From NCBI GenBank assembly GCA_020248945.1, contig JADCGQ010000008.1:62001-126000 (forward strand): DNA of 64,000 nucleotides, read 5' to 3'. The position numbers and the translations under genes are program-made. Below the pieces are notes generated by a model. The model saw only the letters and a program-made list of their open reading frames with translations, ran no database searches and had not been told where the DNA came from. Source of the stretch: Rubrivivax sp. Lineage in GTDB: Bacteria; Pseudomonadota; Gammaproteobacteria; Burkholderiales; Burkholderiaceae_C. This document shows, one piece after another, positions 8,490-15,472 of the stretch. Each line of letters begins with the position of its first letter. Position 1 is the stretch's first letter.

Positions 8490-8877
8490 CTCGGGCGTCT
8501 GGATCGACTTCTTCAACGGCCGGCCCAATCCGGCCCGCGATGTGCTGCGCCGCCTGCTGCGCGAGGGTGATACGCGCATCGTCGTGCCCGACCTGGTGCT
8601 GTTCGAGGTGCTCCGGGGCTTTCGGGGCGAGCGCGAGCTGCGCCAAGCCGAGGCCCTGATGGGCAGCCTCTCGGTGGAGCCCACCGGCAGCGTGTCGCTG
8701 GCGCTGCAGGCCGCACGCCATTACCGCGGCCTGCGCGAGCGCGGCATCACCGTGCGCAGCGGCATCGATGTGCTGGTAGCCACCTTCTGCATCGAGCGCG
8801 ACTACCTGCTGCTGCACCGCGACCGCGACTATCTCGCCTTCGAGCAGCATCGCGGCCTGCGCGGCTGGCGCCATTGA
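8476..8877 (+). CDS. vapC: VapC-family PIN-domain ribonuclease toxin
   Basis: A 133-residue PIN-domain nuclease, expected to cleave RNA until neutralised by VapB. The acidic active-site residues are visible in order: ADSGVWIDFF at the N-terminus, VLFEVLRGF in the middle, GIDVLVATFC and HRDRDY towards the end. The start is GTG at 8476, inside the last codons of vapB, giving the translational coupling usual for these pairs. The stop is followed after 11 bases by the liuC ATG, and the liuC ribosome site (AAGGAG) begins at the vapC stop. The toxin appears intact. Confidence 0.9.
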   Translation: MVVADSGVWIDFFNGRPNPARDVLRRLLREGDTRIVVPDLVLFEVLRGFRGERELRQAEALMGSLSVEPTGSVSLALQAARHYRGLRERGITVRSGIDVLVATFCIERDYLLLHRDRDYLAFEQHRGLRGWRH

Positions 8878-8888
8878 AGGAGTTGCCG

Positions 8889-9674
8889 ATGACGAGCACG
8901 CTGGAAGTCCTGCGCCCGCGCCCACACGTCGCCGAGGTCTGGCTCAACCGGCCCGAGGTGCGCAATGCCTTCAACGACGGCGTTATCCAGGAGCTGACGG
9001 CCACGTTCCGTGCCCTCGGCGCCGAGCCGGGCCTGCGCGCCATCGTGCTGGGCGGGCGCGGCAAGGCCTTCTGCGCCGGGGCCGATCTGTCGTGGATGGC
9101 GCGCATGGCCACCTATACCTGGGACGAGAACCGCGCCGACGCCGCCGCGCTGGCCGAGATGCTGCACACGATCTGGTCCTGCCCGGTGCCGGTGCTCGGC
9201 CGTGTGCACGGCGACTGCTACGCCGGTGGTGTGGGCCTGGCGGCGGTGTGCGATGTGCTGGTGGCTGCCGACACGGTGCAGTTCTGCCTGAGCGAGGCGC
9301 GCCTGGGCCTGCTGCCGGCCACCATCGGCCCCTATGTCGTGCGCGCCCTGGGCGAGCAGGCCTCGCGGCGCTACTTCACCACCGCCGAGCGCTTCGATGC
9401 CCAGCGTGCTGCCGCGTTGGGCTTCGTGCACGAGTGCGTGCCGGCCGAGCAGCTCGATGCCACCTGCGACGCCCTGGTCAGCGCCTGGGTCGGCAACGGC
9501 CCGGCGGCCGTGCGCGCCTGCAAGCGGCTGGTGCAGGACGTGGCCGCGCGGCCCATCGACACCGAGCTGCGTGCCGAAACGGCCCGCCGCATCGCCGACA
9601 TCCGCGCCAGCGACGAAGGCCGCGAAGGCGTGGCCGCGTTCCTGGGCAAGCGCGATCCGGGCTGGCGCTCATGA
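8889..9674 (+). CDS. liuC: 3-methylglutaconyl-CoA hydratase (enoyl-CoA hydratase family)
   Basis: Hydrates 3-methylglutaconyl-CoA to 3-hydroxy-3-methylglutaryl-CoA in leucine degradation. The 261-residue crotonase-fold protein has the oxyanion-hole segments GRGKAFCAGADLSWM and DCYAGGVGLAAVCDVLVA, and the following SEARLGLLPATIGPYV typical of the family. Sequence alone would allow a general enoyl-CoA hydratase; position between liuB and liuD makes the leucine step most likely. ATG at 8889 is preferred over the in-frame TTG at 8874 because AAGGAG lies 6-12 bases before it. The gene overlaps the DUF4126 gene by ATGA. Confidence 0.9.
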   Translation: MTSTLEVLRPRPHVAEVWLNRPEVRNAFNDGVIQELTATFRALGAEPGLRAIVLGGRGKAFCAGADLSWMARMATYTWDENRADAAALAEMLHTIWSCPVPVLGRVHGDCYAGGVGLAAVCDVLVAADTVQFCLSEARLGLLPATIGPYVVRALGEQASRRYFTTAERFDAQRAAALGFVHECVPAEQLDATCDALVSAWVGNGPAAVRACKRLVQDVAARPIDTELRAETARRIADIRASDEGREGVAAFLGKRDPGWRS

Positions 9675-10291
9675 ACGCGCTGCCGGTGCCGCTCGACTTG
9701 GCGCAGTTGGCCGCGCTCGCGGCAGCGCTCGGCTGGGCCAGTGGCGTGCGCCTCTATGCCGTGGTGTTCATCACCGGCGCGGCCGGCTACCTGGGCTGGC
9801 TGCCGCTGCCGGCGGGCCTGCAGATCCTGCAAAACCCGCTCGTGCTGGCCGGCGCCTTCGTGCTGTTCGTCGTGGAGTTCGTGGCCGACAAGATCCCGGC
9901 CGTCGACACGCTCTGGGACGTCGTGCACACCTTCATCCGCATCCCCGCGGGGGCGGCGCTGGCGGCGAGCGCGCTGGGCGCTGACCATGCCACCTGGGCG
10001 GTGCTCGCCGCGCTGGCCGGCGGCACGCTGGCAGCCACGGCGCACACCGCCAAGGCCACCACGCGCGCCGCAGCCAACACGAGCCCCGAGCCGGTGTCGA
10101 ACTGGCTGCTCTCGCTGGCCGGCGATGCCGCGGTGCCGACGATGCTGTGGCTGGCGGTGGCGCACCCGGTGGTGTTCTGGCCGGTGCTGGCGCTGGCCGT
10201 GGTGCTGGCCGTCGTGTTGATCGTCGTCTTCTTCCGATTCCTGCGTGCGCTGCTGAAGCGCTTCATGCCCAGACCGCCCCTGGCGGCCTGA
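9671..10291 (+). CDS. DUF4126 membrane protein
   Basis: A 206-residue membrane protein with four or more hydrophobic segments. LGWASGVRLYAVVFITGAAG at the start and VEFVADKIPAVDTLWDVVHT in the second third are hallmarks of DUF4126, a family of unknown function. The middle segment AATAHTAKATTRAAANTSPE is also typical. The ATG overlaps the liuC stop (ATGA), and liuD follows 13 bases later, so the gene is translated as part of the leucine operon. Whether it contributes to leucine or isovalerate use, for example in transport, cannot be told from sequence. Confidence 0.85.
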   Translation: MNALPVPLDLAQLAALAAALGWASGVRLYAVVFITGAAGYLGWLPLPAGLQILQNPLVLAGAFVLFVVEFVADKIPAVDTLWDVVHTFIRIPAGAALAASALGADHATWAVLAALAGGTLAATAHTAKATTRAAANTSPEPVSNWLLSLAGDAAVPTMLWLAVAHPVVFWPVLALAVVLAVVLIVVFFRFLRALLKRFMPRPPLAA

Positions 10292-10304
10292 GGAGGACCT
10301 GCCC

Positions 10305-12317
10305 ATGTTCGCCAAGATACTGATCGCCAACCGCGGTGAGATCGCCTGCCGCGTGGCCGCCACGGCGCGCCGCCTGGGCGTGCGCACGGTGGCGGTGTAC
10401 TCCGACGCCGATGTCGACTCGCGCCACGTTCGCGCCTGCGACGAGGCCGTGCACGTGGGCGGCAACGCGCCGCGCGAGAGCTATCTGCAGTGGCAACGCA
10501 TCATCGACGCCGCCAAGGCCACCGGCGCGCAGGCCATCCACCCGGGCTACGGCTTCCTCAGCGAAAACGAGGACTTCGCCCAGGCCTGCGCCGACCACGG
10601 CCTCGTCTTCATCGGCCCGCCGGCCAGCGCCATTGCCGCGATGGGCAGCAAGAGCGCCGCCAAGGCGCTGATGGACAAGGCCGGCGTGCCGCTGGTGCCC
10701 GGCTACCACGGCGCCGACAACGACCCGGCGCTGCTGGCGCGCGAGGCCCAGCGCATCGGCTACCCGGTGCTCATCAAGGCCAGCGCGGGCGGTGGCGGCA
10801 AGGGCATGCGGCGCGTCGACCGGCCCGAAGACTTTGCCGCCGCGCTGGCCGGCTGCCAGCGCGAGGCGGCGGCGTCCTTCGGCGACGACCACGTGCTGGT
10901 GGAGCGGTATGTCACGCGCCCGCGCCACATCGAGATCCAGGTCTTTGCCGACGCGCACGGCCACTGCGTGCACCTGAACGAGCGCGATTGCTCGGTGCAG
11001 CGCCGCCACCAGAAGGTGCTCGAGGAGTCGCCCGCGCCCGGCCTGAGCGCCGAGCGCCGCGCACAGATGGGCGCCGCGGCGGTGGCCGCCGCGCAGGCCG
11101 TGGGCTACGTGGGCGCGGGCACGGTGGAGTTCATCGCTGAGCCGGAGGGCGATGGCGACATCCGCTTCTACTTCATGGAGATGAACACGCGGCTGCAGGT
11201 CGAGCATCCGGTGACCGAAGCCGTGACGGGCCTGGACCTCGTGGAGTGGCAGCTGCGCGTGGCCAGCGGCGAGCCGCTGCCGCTGGCGCAGCACGAGGTG
11301 CCGATGCGCGGCCATGCCATCGAGGCGCGCATCTGCGCCGAAAACCCCGACGCCGGCTTCCTGCCCGCCACCGGCACGCTGCACGTGGCGCGCTGGCCCG
11401 CGCACGTGAGCTTCGAGCGTGCCGCCGAGCTGCCGCGCGTGGACAGCGGCGTGCGCGAGGGCGACGCCATCAGCCCGCACTACGACTCGATGATCGCCAA
11501 GCTCATCGTCTGGGGCGAAGACCGCCACCAGGCGCTGGCGCGGCTGGCGGCGGCACTGGCGCAGACGCACATCGTCGGCCTGGCCACCAACGTGGCCTTC
11601 CTGCAGCGCGTGGTGGCCAGCCGCGCCTTTGCCACGGCCGATCTCGACACCGCGCTGATCGAGCGCGAACGGCCGGCCTTGTTCGAAGGCCCGGCCTTGC
11701 CTGCGGCCTGGGCGGCCGCGGGCGTGGCCGCCTGGCAACTGGCCGACGAGGCGCTGCGCGAAGACGCCGACCCCTGGAGCCGCCGCGACGGCTGGCGCCT
11801 GGCCGGTGGCGCCCGCCGCCGCCTGGTGCTGGTGCGCGGTGACGAGCCGCTGCAGGCTGTGCTCGAGCGCCGCCACGATGGCGCCGCCGTGCTGGAGCTC
11901 GGCGCGGAGCGGCTGGCGTTTGCCAGCCAGGCCCTGGGCCACGGCCGCTTCGATATCACCCTGGCCGGCGCCCGCGCGCTGCTGGCCGTGTACCGGGTTG
12001 GCGAGCGCTACGCCGTCTTCGCGCCCACGCTGCCCGGTGGCAGCGCGCTGCTGCAGGAGCACGACCCGCTGGTGCACGCCGCCGACGGCGCGGCCGAGGG
12101 CGGCCGCCTGACGGCGCCGATGCCCGGCAAGGTGATCTCGCTGCTGGTGGCCGCCGGTGCCGCCGTCACCAAGGGCCAGCCGCTGGCGGTGATGGAGGCG
12201 ATGAAGATGGAACACACGCTGGCCGCCCCGCGCGACGGCACGGTGGCCGAGCTGCTCTACGCCGTGGGCGATCAGGTGGCCGAGGGGGCCGAGCTGCTGC
12301 GGCTCGAGAAGGCCTGA
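10305..12317 (+). CDS. liuD: 3-methylcrotonyl-CoA carboxylase alpha subunit (biotin carboxylase plus carrier)
   Basis: Carboxylates its own biotin with bicarbonate and ATP and delivers the carboxyl group to LiuB. The 670-residue protein contains the biotin carboxylase N-domain (FAKILIANRGEIACRV), the ATP-grasp glycine loop (KASAGGGGKGMRRV), the catalytic FMEMNTRLQVEHPVTE segment, and a C-terminal biotinyl domain with EAMKMEH, where Lys634 is the biotin site. Length agrees with MCC alpha (about 655-680). It is preceded by GAGGA and lies 13 bases after the DUF4126 gene. The last 46 bases overlap a convergent minus-strand frame. Confidence 0.95.
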   Translation: MFAKILIANRGEIACRVAATARRLGVRTVAVYSDADVDSRHVRACDEAVHVGGNAPRESYLQWQRIIDAAKATGAQAIHPGYGFLSENEDFAQACADHGLVFIGPPASAIAAMGSKSAAKALMDKAGVPLVPGYHGADNDPALLAREAQRIGYPVLIKASAGGGGKGMRRVDRPEDFAAALAGCQREAAASFGDDHVLVERYVTRPRHIEIQVFADAHGHCVHLNERDCSVQRRHQKVLEESPAPGLSAERRAQMGAAAVAAAQAVGYVGAGTVEFIAEPEGDGDIRFYFMEMNTRLQVEHPVTEAVTGLDLVEWQLRVASGEPLPLAQHEVPMRGHAIEARICAENPDAGFLPATGTLHVARWPAHVSFERAAELPRVDSGVREGDAISPHYDSMIAKLIVWGEDRHQALARLAAALAQTHIVGLATNVAFLQRVVASRAFATADLDTALIERERPALFEGPALPAAWAAAGVAAWQLADEALREDADPWSRRDGWRLAGGARRRLVLVRGDEPLQAVLERRHDGAAVLELGAERLAFASQALGHGRFDITLAGARALLAVYRVGERYAVFAPTLPGGSALLQEHDPLVHAADGAAEGGRLTAPMPGKVISLLVAAGAAVTKGQPLAVMEAMKMEHTLAAPRDGTVAELLYAVGDQVAEGAELLRLEKA

Positions 12318-12619
12318 CGCAGCGCCTGCCCATGGTCCTTGGCCAGGTTGCTGCCCAAGCCACTGCCCCAACCGAAAAGGGCGCCCCAGCGCGAAGGGCT
12401 CGGGCCGGGCTGGCTTTCGTCGGGCGCCGCCGCGGCGCGCCGGAAGGCGCGCGCCAGCAGCGGGCCGTCGGTGGCCAGCAGCGCATCGCAGACCAGCAGC
12501 ACGTCGCGCGCGTACAGCGGCTCGGCCAGCAGGCGCGCGCGCTCGATGCCCTGGCCGAGCTCGTGCTCGAGCAGCGCGTGGATGCGGTCGGCAAGCTTGA
12601 GGCAGTGGCGTGTGTGCAT
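12272..12619 (-). CDS. Hypothetical protein, convergent with and overlapping liuD
   Basis: A 115-residue frame beginning MHTRHCLKLADRIHALLEHE. The first two-thirds look like a compact helical domain (LLAEPLYARDVLLVCDALLA then GPLLARAFRRA), with a low-complexity Ser/Ala/Gly tail. It fills an otherwise empty 418-base gap between liuD and liuE and has protein-like composition, which is why it is kept, but no family is recognised. Its 3' end overlaps liuD by 46 bases. The start at 12619 gives the most natural N-terminus; a longer frame upstream reads into non-coding-looking sequence. Confidence 0.5.
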   Translation of the reverse strand: MHTRHCLKLADRIHALLEHELGQGIERARLLAEPLYARDVLLVCDALLATDGPLLARAFRRAAAAPDESQPGPSPSRWGALFGWGSGLGSNLAKDHGQALRQAFSSRSSSAPSAT

Positions 12620-12735
12620 GAGCCGAAGTCTGAGCCCGAGGTGGGGGCTGTCACATCCCCACAAGGTGCGAGCGCAACGCCCCGGTACATTTGAAACGCT
12701 GTCGTCGACGATCTTTTCCCCGGAGCTGCCCACTG

Positions 12736-13671
12736 ATGCATCCCGCCCACGTCACCCTGTGTGAAGTCGGCCCGCGCGACGGGCTGCAGAACGAAGCGCA
12801 GCCGGTGCCGGCCGCCGCCAAGATCGCCCTCGTGCAGCGGCTGCAGGCGGCGGGCCTGCGCGAGATCGAAGTCACCAGCTTCGTGAGCCCGAAGTGGGTG
12901 CCGCAGATGGCCGACAACACCGAGGTGCTGATGGGCCTGCAGCGCCCGGCCGGCGTGCGCTACGCGGTGCTCACGCCCAACCTCAAGGGGCTCGAAGGCG
13001 CGCTGGCGCTGCCGGCCGCGCACCGGCCCGACGAGGTGGTGGTGTTCGGCGCGGCCTCCGAGGCCTTCAGCCAGCGCAACATCAACTGCAGCATCGACGA
13101 GAGCCTGGCGCGCTTCGCCCCCGTGGTGGCTGCCGCGCACGAGGCCGGCCTGAAGGTGCGCGCCGCGCTCTCCTGCGCCCTGGGCTGCCCCTACCAGGGC
13201 GAGGTCAGCGCCGACGAGGTGGAGCGCGTGGTGCGCGGCTTCAAGGCCATCGGCGTGGACCACTGCGGCATCGCCGACACCATCGGCGTGGGCACACCGC
13301 GCAAGGTGCAGGCGGCCATGGAGCGCGCGCTGAAGCACTTCCCGGTGGTCGAGGTGAGCGGGCACTTCCACGACACCTACGGCCAGGCGCTGGCCAACAT
13401 CCTGGCCTGTCTGGAGATGGGCGTGCACAGCTTCGACACCAGCGTGGCCGGCCTGGGCGGCTGCCCTTACGCCAAGGGCGCCACCGGCAACGTGGCCACG
13501 GAGGACGTGGTCTTCATTCTGCGCGGCATGGACATCGACTGCGGCGTCGATCTCGATGCGCTGGTCGATGCCGGCGCCTACATCAGCGGTGTCCTGGGCC
13601 GGCCGCCGGCGTCGCGCGTGGGGCGTGCGGTGCTGGCCAAGCGCGGCGTGGCGGTGAATGTGGCGTCATGA
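12736..13671 (+). CDS. liuE: Hydroxymethylglutaryl-CoA lyase
   Basis: Cleaves 3-hydroxy-3-methylglutaryl-CoA to acetyl-CoA and acetoacetate, the last step of leucine degradation. The 311-residue TIM-barrel protein shows the catalytic start CEVGPRDGLQNE with its conserved Arg-Asp, the metal-ligand region GHFHDTYGQALANI, and the signature GLGGCPYAKGATGNVATEDV with the active-site cysteine. Length matches bacterial lyases (about 300). It is separated from liuD by a 418-base gap holding a minus-strand hypothetical gene, so it may have its own promoter. The start at ATG 12736 removes a 15-residue non-conserved extension. It overlaps the next gene by ATGA. Confidence 0.95.
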   Translation: MHPAHVTLCEVGPRDGLQNEAQPVPAAAKIALVQRLQAAGLREIEVTSFVSPKWVPQMADNTEVLMGLQRPAGVRYAVLTPNLKGLEGALALPAAHRPDEVVVFGAASEAFSQRNINCSIDESLARFAPVVAAAHEAGLKVRAALSCALGCPYQGEVSADEVERVVRGFKAIGVDHCGIADTIGVGTPRKVQAAMERALKHFPVVEVSGHFHDTYGQALANILACLEMGVHSFDTSVAGLGGCPYAKGATGNVATEDVVFILRGMDIDCGVDLDALVDAGAYISGVLGRPPASRVGRAVLAKRGVAVNVAS

Positions 13672-14168
13672 ACGAGGCCGTCGACACCGCTCGCCCCGAG
13701 GGCTTTCGCCGTGTGGCCGCCGCTTTGGCCGCCGCCGGCCACGCCGGCCCGCGCTGGCTGGACGTGGCCGCCCGCACCTCGCAGGAGGCCGCAGATGCCC
13801 TGGGCGTGAGCGTGGGCCAGATCGCCAAGAGCGTGGTCTTCCGTCGCAAGCAGGACGACTCGGCCGTGCTGGTGGTGGCCGCCGGCGACCGCCGCGTCGA
13901 CGAAAAGCGCGTGGCCGCGATCACCGGCGCACTCGGCCGCGCCGATGCCGACTTCGTGAAGGCCCGCACCGGCTTCTCGATCGGCGGCGTCTCGCCGCTG
14001 GCGCACGCCGAGCCGCTGACGGTGCTGATCGACCGCAGCCTCTTCCGCTTCGACGCCGTGTGGGCCGCCGCGGGCCACCCCAACGGCGTGTTCTGCGCCA
14101 CGCCCGACGAGCTGGTGCGCCTGGCTGCCGCGCCCGTGGCCGACGTGGTGCAGGAGTCCGCCCCGTGA
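13668..14168 (+). CDS. YbaK/EbsC-family aminoacyl-tRNA deacylase
   Basis: A 166-residue YbaK/ProX-domain protein, a family that hydrolyses mischarged aminoacyl-tRNAs such as Cys-tRNA(Pro). Visible family features are TSQEAADALGVSVGQIAKSV, LVVAAGDRRVDEKRVA, the GFSIGGVSPLAHA loop, and LFRFDAVWAAAGHPNGVF near the C-terminus. It resembles the stand-alone YbaK-like group rather than ProRS editing domains. The ATG overlaps the liuE stop (ATGA), and the next gene starts at its own stop (GTGA), so four genes from liuE onwards form a tightly coupled string. Confidence 0.88.
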   Translation: MNEAVDTARPEGFRRVAAALAAAGHAGPRWLDVAARTSQEAADALGVSVGQIAKSVVFRRKQDDSAVLVVAAGDRRVDEKRVAAITGALGRADADFVKARTGFSIGGVSPLAHAEPLTVLIDRSLFRFDAVWAAAGHPNGVFCATPDELVRLAAAPVADVVQESAP

Positions 14169-14368
14169 CGATGACCCCGATGCCCACGGCCCCCCCGGTG
14201 CCCAGCCCCTGCATCAACATCTGCCGCATGGACGAGGCCACCGGCCTGTGCGAAGGCTGCCTGCGCACGCTGGACGAGATCGCCTGCTGGAGCCTGCTCG
14301 ACGACGCCGAGAAGCGCGAGGTCTGGCAGCAACTGGCCCGCCGCCGCGAGGCACGCGAAGCGCCATGA
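14165..14368 (+). CDS. DUF1289-family small Cys-rich protein
   Basis: A 67-residue protein of the DUF1289 (Fe-S-like cysteine motif) family. CINICRMDEATGLCEGC supplies four conserved cysteines in the family pattern, followed by LDEIACWSLLDDAEKREVW. The family is widespread in proteobacteria and its function is not established. GTG at 14165 is chosen because AGGAG (14152-14156) lies 8 bases upstream and GTGA overlaps the preceding stop; ATG at 14171 is the alternative. The stop overlaps the next gene's ATG. Confidence 0.88.
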   Translation: MTMTPMPTAPPVPSPCINICRMDEATGLCEGCLRTLDEIACWSLLDDAEKREVWQQLARRREAREAP

Positions 14369-14994
14369 AGCGCATCGTCTTCCATCTCGACCCGATCTCG
14401 CCTTTCGTGCACCTGGCCTTCATGCGCCTGCCCGAGGTGCTGGCCGGCACGCACCACGAGGTGCAGATCCGGCCGGTGCTGTTCGGCGCGATGCTCAAGG
14501 CGCTGGCGAACAAGGGCCCGGCCGAGATCGAGCCCAAGCGGCAGTGGACGTTCCGCCACGTCGCCTGGCTGGCCGCGCAGCACGGCATCGTGATGCAGAC
14601 GCCGGCCGTGCACCCCTTCAACCCGCTGCCCTTGCTGCGCCTGCTGCTGGCGGCCGGCGCCAACCGCCGCCACACCGAGCTGGTGCTGCGGCACGTGTGG
14701 GAAGGCGGCGCCGACGCCACCGACCCGGATCGCCTGGCCGCGCTGCGCGACGCGCTGGCCCCGGCCCGCGATCCCGACGGCGACGACGTCAAGGCCGAGC
14801 TGCGTGCCAACACGCAGGCCGCGCTGGCCGCCGGTGCCTTCGGTGTGCCCAGCTTCGAACTCGACGGCCGCCTGTTCTGGGGCCTCGACGCGCTGCCCAT
14901 GCTGCGCGATGCGCTGGCTGGCGGCGCCTGGTTCGACGGCCCCGCGTGGGCCGACGCCGGGGCCACGCGCCCGGGCACTGTCCGCCCCGCCTGA
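14365..14994 (+). CDS. DsbA-family protein (2-hydroxychromene-2-carboxylate isomerase-like)
   Basis: A 209-residue thioredoxin-fold protein. The N-terminus IVFHLDPISPFVHLAF takes the place of the xDxxSPY motif of HCCA isomerases. FGVPSFELDGRLFWGLDALP gives the cis-proline loop and terminal strand. No CxxC is present, so it is not a disulfide oxidase. It probably uses glutathione, but the substrate is unknown. It is the last gene of the coupled string liuE-YbaK-DUF1289, overlapping the previous stop by ATGA. It is clearly diverged from the similar protein at 5849, so the two are not a recent duplication. Confidence 0.8.
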   Translation: MKRIVFHLDPISPFVHLAFMRLPEVLAGTHHEVQIRPVLFGAMLKALANKGPAEIEPKRQWTFRHVAWLAAQHGIVMQTPAVHPFNPLPLLRLLLAAGANRRHTELVLRHVWEGGADATDPDRLAALRDALAPARDPDGDDVKAELRANTQAALAAGAFGVPSFELDGRLFWGLDALPMLRDALAGGAWFDGPAWADAGATRPGTVRPA

Positions 14995-14999
14995 CACGC

Positions 15000-15106
15000 C
15001 TGATGTAAGCCTGGCATCAGCGCCGCGTCAGCAGGCGTTGGTTCCGCGTCAGAGCTGGGTCAGAGCCCCTGGCCACAGTGGGGGCACTCGCCACCGGTCG
15101 GTGGCG
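15000..15106 (+). promoter_or_regulatory. Regulatory region of the acetate block: phased TCAG repeats and an 18-bp palindrome
   Basis: The 139-base gap before the DUF485 gene holds four TCAG-containing sites starting at 15017, 15028, 15049 and 15060, spaced 11, 21 and 11 bases, which places them on one face of the helix. The first is also the right arm of an inverted repeat, CTGATG (15000-15005) with CATCAG (15015-15020). Further on, CGCCACCG-GT-CGGTGGCG (15089-15106) is a perfect palindrome. This pattern suggests tandem activator sites followed by an operator or leader hairpin. The regulator is unknown. Confidence 0.45.
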
Positions 15107-15133
15107 GTGCAGTTCACATCCAGGAGACAACAC

Positions 15134-15472
15134 ATGGACACGACCCTCGTGCAGCGCATCGCCGCACACCCGTCGTACCGCGAGCTGAAGGCCCGACGCA
15201 CCAGCTTTGGCTGGTGGCTGACGGCCGCGATGATGGTCGTGTACTACGGCTTCATCCTGCTCGTGGCCTTCAACAAGCCGCTGCTGGCCAGCCGTCTGGG
15301 CGAGGGCGTGATGACGCTCGGCATGCCCATCGGCCTGGGGGTCATCGTGTTCACCGTGGTCATCACGGCGCTGTACGTGCGCCGTGCCAACAGCGACTTC
15401 GACCGCCTGTCGGACGAGGTCGTGCAGGCCGTGGCCGCCACCGCTCCGAGCGTGAAGGGAGCGTCCAAGTGA
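15134..15472 (+). CDS. yjcH: DUF485 membrane protein (YjcH-like partner of ActP)
   Basis: A 112-residue inner-membrane protein with two hydrophobic segments ([20 protein letters not shown] and a second one with [16 protein letters not shown]). The cytoplasmic start [16 protein letters not shown] and the end [15 protein letters not shown] are DUF485 hallmarks. DUF485 proteins are almost always encoded directly before ActP-type acetate symporters, as in E. coli yjcH-actP, and presumably assist the transporter. AGGAG sits 7 bases before the ATG. The stop overlaps the GTG start of actP. It is the first gene after the repeat-bearing regulatory region. Confidence 0.92.
   Translation: MDTTLVQRIAAHPSYRELKARRTSFGWWLTAAMMVVYYGFILLVAFNKPLLASRLGEGVMTLGMPIGLGVIVFTVVITALYVRRANSDFDRLSDEVVQAVAATAPSVKGASK

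Noticed and set aside
8183..8889. Recent mobile insertion carrying vapBC
   Set aside because: No terminal inverted repeats, target duplication or transposase are visible; the pair may be old in this position.
15012..15027. TGGCATCAGCGCCGCG as a sigma-54 promoter before the DUF485/actP genes
   Set aside because: GG-N10-GC spacing is met, but the -12 element is CCGC instead of TTGC, and it overlaps the TCAG repeat array.
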